Source: an uncultured Oscillospiraceae bacterium (GTDB taxonomy: Bacteria > Bacillota > Clostridia > Oscillospirales > Oscillospiraceae). Taken from it: DNA of 64,000 nt. Location of the stretch: assembly GCA_947625045.1 (NCBI GenBank), contig CANQMW010000007.1:49472-113471 (forward strand), in the 5' to 3' direction. Below, one piece after another: positions 60,691 through 64,000 of this stretch (position 1 is its first letter; every line of letters begins with the position of its first letter). The notes below the pieces were generated by a model that saw only the letters and a list, made by a program, of their open reading frames with translations, was not told the DNA's origin and did no database searches. The position numbers and the translations under genes were made by a program.

Positions 60691-61323
60691 TCAGCTGTTG
60701 CTCATACCTTCGATGAGCGTCAACACTTCAAGCCAGCATTCCGTCTCCCGTGCCGGCGCCGACCACAGCCTTATGGACAGCACCGAAACCGCCTTTTCCC
60801 GCAGACGATAGTACTGCCGGGAGGATACATCCAACCGATAAAGGATTTCAGGATGCGTCAGTTTTTCCGGCGAGACGTAGGTGAGATAGATCAGGTCATA
60901 CAGCTTTTCACCATCGTCAGGCTTTTTCTTAAGGACCGTCATCGCCTCGTTCACACGATCCAGCATCAACCGGGTCTGCTGGACCGTCTTGAGCCTATTT
61001 TCAAGCTTCTTGTTCCCTAAGCACTGTTCAACATCAACGTGGTCAAGAAGTTGGTCTGCCATTTCAAACGGCAAGTCCAATTCCTCTTCGACAGTATCAG
61101 GGAAGCACTCCACCACCCAGGCTATTCTCCGATAGTTCTGGAGGAGTACCAGCGTGTTGTGGTAGGAACTCCGCTTCTTATCCCGTTCCATCTCCCTGAT
61201 ACGGGTATCTGTGATGCTGCCATCCTCCAGGATTCCCCGTTTGGTCAAAAGCTTGATAAAGGCGTCCGCCTTGGCATTGAGTTGTTCTTTCTGCTGTTCA
61301 TAGTCCTTTACTTCGTTATCCAT
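60691..61323 (-). CDS. ArpU/DUF1492-like regulatory protein (tentative)
   Basis: 210 residues from the ATG at 61323, which overlaps the upstream stop by 8 nt; the frame opens far upstream. The N-terminal half is coiled-coil (DNEVKDYEQQKEQLNAKADAF). The C-terminus has a sigma-region-4-like HTH (YDLIYLTYVSPEKLTHPEILYRLDVSSRQYYRLREKAVSVLSIRLW), as in phage late regulators. Probably DNA-binding; the role in the element is unknown. Confidence 0.6.
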   Translation of the reverse strand: MDNEVKDYEQQKEQLNAKADAFIKLLTKRGILEDGSITDTRIREMERDKKRSSYHNTLVLLQNYRRIAWVVECFPDTVEEELDLPFEMADQLLDHVDVEQCLGNKKLENRLKTVQQTRLMLDRVNEAMTVLKKKPDDGEKLYDLIYLTYVSPEKLTHPEILYRLDVSSRQYYRLREKAVSVLSIRLWSAPARETECWLEVLTLIEGMSNS

Positions 61324-62371
61324 ACGAAAACAGCTCCTTTGCTTCTGTGAGATCCACAGGGCGGGTGGGACCCCGGATCTCAGTGTCATCAATGACCGTA
61401 GCCATATCAACACCCCTGCAGTCATACATGTAACTCCTGCAATTCTTACAGTTCCTACAGAGAGAAATATACGCGCGATATATAGGGCCAAAAACTGCAA
61501 CGCGATTTTCAGCAGGTTCCTCCATCTCTTCCAGACCCATTTGGGTTACGACAGCATGGCTGTAAAGACGGATAATCCTGTTAAGACCGCTGCGGGTGCA
61601 ACTCGTCCCCGTCGCATAAGCCCGGAATCGCTGAAACATCTGCACGATCTCCTCTTCCTTCAGAACAGGACCTGCAGCGCCTATCGGGTACTGCTTATTA
61701 AAAATGAGACAGCCATAGGAGCCAGGAAGACGGTACAGAGCAAAAGCATCCCCATGCTTCTGAAAGAATCTCCATACCTTCGTCTTCTCCCAACCCCAAC
61801 GCTGCCCCAGGGTCTCCAATGACATCACTGCGCCGGTGAACCGATACTGCACCGCCGGCGCGATATAAGAAAACGCATTGCGAGAATCGTTCCACACCGT
61901 GTGGCACCACAGATCCAGCCATGCGTCTGCTTCTTCAAATATATAAGAGGCTCTGACCAGCCTCTCCGTTATGCTACGCGGAATACACAGGAACCCATAG
62001 CCATTGGTTGCATACACTGCTCCGTCCATGCATTCCGCGCCGGAGCACTGCAACACCCAGTCGTTGATCTCATAGGTCAGCTTCTTTGTGTGGCGGTCCA
62101 GGTCATAGCAGAGATACCCCAGATTTGAGAGCTCTGCAAGCGTTCTGAGCGCTTTCTCCCTGCTGCGGAGTCCCAGGATACTCTTCAGGCCAACAATGCC
62201 ACCGGCCCACGTTCCTGGCGTCACAGCGTTGACATGGCCACAGTATGCAGCCTCGCCTTTGCGGTACGCCGCCCGGGCTGCCAGGCGGGCCCAGGCGCCC
62301 ATAATGCCCTTCCCAGTTGGTACAAGCGCCCGGGGCAGCTTGACCCACCTATATTTCATTAGGCACTTCAT
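61316..62371 (-). CDS. Unknown protein, possible replication initiator
   Basis: 351 residues, no membrane segment. The N-terminus contains VKLPRALVPTGKGIMGAWARLAARAAYRKG. The middle looks like a winged helix (LRSREKALRTLAELSNLGYLCYD) and a second one (SLETLGQRWGWEKTKVWRFFQKHG). The C-terminus has a Cys cluster (LCRNCKNCRSYMYDC). The tandem winged helices recall plasmid RepA/DnaD-type initiators, but I do not recognise the family. First gene at the chromosomal end of the element; hairpins lie upstream. Confidence 0.6.
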   Translation of the reverse strand: MKCLMKYRWVKLPRALVPTGKGIMGAWARLAARAAYRKGEAAYCGHVNAVTPGTWAGGIVGLKSILGLRSREKALRTLAELSNLGYLCYDLDRHTKKLTYEINDWVLQCSGAECMDGAVYATNGYGFLCIPRSITERLVRASYIFEEADAWLDLWCHTVWNDSRNAFSYIAPAVQYRFTGAVMSLETLGQRWGWEKTKVWRFFQKHGDAFALYRLPGSYGCLIFNKQYPIGAAGPVLKEEEIVQMFQRFRAYATGTSCTRSGLNRIIRLYSHAVVTQMGLEEMEEPAENRVAVFGPIYRAYISLCRNCKNCRSYMYDCRGVDMATVIDDTEIRGPTRPVDLTEAKELFSYG

Positions 62372-62404
62372 GTGTTTTCTCCTATTCCTCCTAGAAAGTA
62401 AAAC

Positions 62405-62480
62405 GCGGCTTCATTTCGAAGCCGCTTACAATGCTTTATCATAATATGTGCAGAGCGGCGGCTGTTTTAGCCACCGCTCT
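62405..62480. repeat. Two hairpins near the element end
   Basis: An 8-bp perfect stem (62405-62412/62418-62425, 5-nt loop) and a 12-bp stem with one mismatch (62452-62463/62469-62480, 5-nt loop). They lie between the last ICE gene and the broken spoVAC end, so they may be terminators insulating the element or part of the attachment-site region. Confidence 0.55.
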
Positions 62481-62543
62481 ATCTGTTTTCTGGGTTTTCA
62501 CACCCCCTCCGACTGGTATTTGGATCAAACCGTCATACTCACT

Positions 62544-62918
62544 TCAATGAAGAGCTCGCATTTGGGTTTGTCCTATTATATCACCAGCGTCGGTCTTGAA
62601 CTCCAGCGCCGGGCTCACTACGGAGTTGGCAAAGCCCGTAATGGGAACCAGGGTCCCCGCCCCGGCGAACCGGGCCATCTGGTCGTAGACGTTGAGGCCC
62701 GTCAGCACCGCCGCCAGGAAGATGAGCGTCATGCTCACCGCCGTGGCGGCATCCTCTTCTGCCAGCCCTGCGAACTGGCGGTAGGCCACGCTCAGGCCCT
62801 GCCCCAGGCAGCAGATGAGCCCGCCCACGATGAACGCTTTTATGAGGTCCTTGGCCACCGGGGAGCCGGGGGCCATGCCTTGGATATATTTATCGTACTC
62901 GCTGTTGGTCATATTCAT
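62544..62918 (-). CDS. spoVAC: Stage V sporulation protein AC, C-terminus replaced at element junction
   Basis: SpoVAC is a membrane subunit of the channel that moves dipicolinic acid in spores. The sequence matches the family from NSEYDKYIQGMAPGSPVAKDLIKAF through CCLGQGLSVAYRQFAG and GLNVYDQMARFAGAGTLVPITGFANSVVSPALEFK. After that the expected ~35 residues with the last membrane helix are missing, replaced by TDAGDIIGQTQMRALH. The break, at about 62590, coincides with the change from GC-rich host to element sequence. The ATG at 62918 has GGTGAT upstream. spoVAD, normally next, is absent here. Confidence 0.85.
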   Translation of the reverse strand: MNMTNSEYDKYIQGMAPGSPVAKDLIKAFIVGGLICCLGQGLSVAYRQFAGLAEEDAATAVSMTLIFLAAVLTGLNVYDQMARFAGAGTLVPITGFANSVVSPALEFKTDAGDIIGQTQMRALH

Positions 62919-62978
62919 ATCGATCACCGGTCTTATTTTGCATGGACCGGGCCGTGTTTATGCAGATGTAAGCAACAG

Positions 62979-63008
62979 TTTACCAAGGTCTGTATTTTGG
63001 TATATAAT
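62979..63008 (+). promoter_or_regulatory. Promoter of the YitT-family gene
   Basis: TTTACC (62979-62984), 18-bp spacer, TATAAT (63003-63008), 32 bp before the ATG at 63041 with GGAGG between. Confidence 0.55.
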
Positions 63009-63040
63009 TCTAATATTGCTATCAAAGGAGGCCATCTGCT

Positions 63041-63922
63041 ATGAAAAAGACCCTGGGGCGCACTATAGGTTCTTGGACGGCCATCGTGCTGGGCAACGGC
63101 CTTCTGGCCTTCACGGTGGAGGCCTTCATCATCCCCCACGGCATCCTCATGGGCGGCACCACCGGCATCGCCATCGTCCTGGACCGGGTCCTGCCCCTGG
63201 ATACCGCCGCCATCGTGTTCATCCTGAACGCCCTGCTGCTGGTGCTGGGCGGGCTTGTGCTGGGAAAAAGACTCGTGGCCACCACCCTGGCAAGCTCCCT
63301 TCTCTACCCCCTCCTGCTGGAGACGGTGCACCGCATCCCCGGCGTGACGGCGCTCACCGACAACGCCCTCTTGGCCTCCCTGTTCGGCGGGGTGCTCATG
63401 GGCGCGGCATTGGGCATGGTCATGCGGGTGGGCTCCTCCACCGGGGGCATGGACATCGCCGCGCTGGTGCTGCACAAGTGGACCCACGTGCCCGTGTCCT
63501 GGTGCGTGTACGCCCTGGACACGGTGGTCATCGGCGGCCAGACCCTCTTCGCCCCCGCGGAGAGCGTGCTCTGCGGCCTGGTGGTGCTGGTGCTGGAGTC
63601 CATCCTGCTGGATAAGGTCATGATCCTGGGCCAGGCTCAGATACAGATCTTCGTCATCTCCCAGCGCTACGAGGCCGTCCGCCGGGCCCTGCTCACGGCA
63701 TTGGAGGCGGGCGTCACCATGATGCAGGTGGAGACGGGCCACCTGGGCCAGCGGCAGATGGGGGTGCTGTGCGTCATCCCCCACCGGAAGCTGTACGCCG
63801 CCACAGAGCTCATCCAGACCATCGACCCCGCCGCTTTTATCACCATTACCCAGGTGAAGGAGGTCCGGGGCCGGGGCTTCACCTTGGAGCGGGCCGTAAA
63901 GCCCCCAACAGACAACCCATAA
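63041..63922 (+). CDS. YitT-family membrane protein
   Basis: 293 residues: five to six membrane helices in the N-terminal DUF161 part (IVLGNGLLAFTVEAFIIPHGILMGGTTGIA; GGVLMGAALGMVMRVGSSTGGMDIAAL). A cytoplasmic DUF2179 domain (200-285, QIFVISQRYEAVRRALLTALEAGVT, GVLCVIPHRKLYAATELIQTIDPAAFITI) follows. GGAGG precedes the ATG. GC-rich like a host gene and unrelated to the element. YitT proteins are putative transporters or regulators of unknown substrate. The last 78 bp of the window show only a short GC hairpin. Confidence 0.92.
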   Translation: MKKTLGRTIGSWTAIVLGNGLLAFTVEAFIIPHGILMGGTTGIAIVLDRVLPLDTAAIVFILNALLLVLGGLVLGKRLVATTLASSLLYPLLLETVHRIPGVTALTDNALLASLFGGVLMGAALGMVMRVGSSTGGMDIAALVLHKWTHVPVSWCVYALDTVVIGGQTLFAPAESVLCGLVVLVLESILLDKVMILGQAQIQIFVISQRYEAVRRALLTALEAGVTMMQVETGHLGQRQMGVLCVIPHRKLYAATELIQTIDPAAFITITQVKEVRGRGFTLERAVKPPTDNP

Positions 63923-64000
63923 AAAGCCGCCCGGCGGGAGTTTGAACTGCGACCCGTCAAGAGGACAATGAAAAAGGATAAGGATTTATCCCAGCCAGCA

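Noticed and set aside
63041..63784. Long frames in other phases over the YitT gene
   Set aside because: GC-rich shadows; YitT frame has RBS, promoter and clear membrane and DUF2179 domains.

Overview
The window looks like the chromosome of a spore-forming, gut-type Clostridia (Oscillospiraceae-like) carrying a large composite integrative and conjugative element (ICE). This is inferred from a GC-rich host flank with a YitT-family gene and a spoVAC gene, Gram-positive type IV secretion genes, LPQTG pilins with class C sortases, and many AGGAGG-type ribosome binding sites. No rRNA, tRNA or CRISPR array was seen.

Layout. 1-1050: 3'-truncated tyrosine integrase (minus) and a Tn916-type small HTH protein. 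1090-4454: metallophosphoesterase/P-loop NTPase protein with a small partner. 4500-6150: IS110-type element with a possible guide RNA region. 6240-7570: decayed copy of a signal peptidase/zinc-finger pair joined to an integrase remnant. 7715-9998: XRE regulator, ECF sigma, membrane anti-sigma and secreted protein. 10038-10999: convergent Spo0A-C-like paralogues. 11134-12882: HipBA-type pair. 12947-14564: IS150-type element abutting a tex fragment. 15808-20560: unknown three-gene cassette ending in an HExxH protein. 20745-21932: broken IS256. 22625-26791: AT-rich five-gene operon (unknown, HAD, PRTase-like, unknown, TrpF-like). 27040-31110: remnants (barnase-type RNase, serine recombinase, MobV relaxase, rRNA methyltransferase tail), an XRE gene with palindromic operators and a DUF6076-like gene. 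31177-32339: intact signal peptidase and zinc-finger pair behind a promoter and structured leader.

32425-54823 is one long leftward transfer operon. It starts at a promoter and terminator-like attenuator (54720-54823). It then encodes VirB2-, VirB6-, NlpC/P60-, VirB3- and VirB4-like proteins, accessory proteins, the VirD4 coupling protein, an S1-domain protein, a SleB-like hydrolase, a thioester tip adhesin, a backbone pilin, two class C sortases and two small proteins. Conjugation and a sortase-assembled pilus are therefore probably co-expressed. No intact relaxase was recognised.

55413-62480 holds ICE cargo and maintenance genes: an AT-rich three-gene cassette, a PD-(D/E)XK protein, a secreted protein, an HTH regulator, DNA polymerase IV and two possible replication/regulatory proteins. 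The ICE seems to end inside spoVAC (62544-62918), whose C-terminus is replaced. The remaining sequence (YitT) is host chromosome. The best candidates for undescribed systems are the PRTase/HAD/TrpF-like operon and the HExxH cassette.
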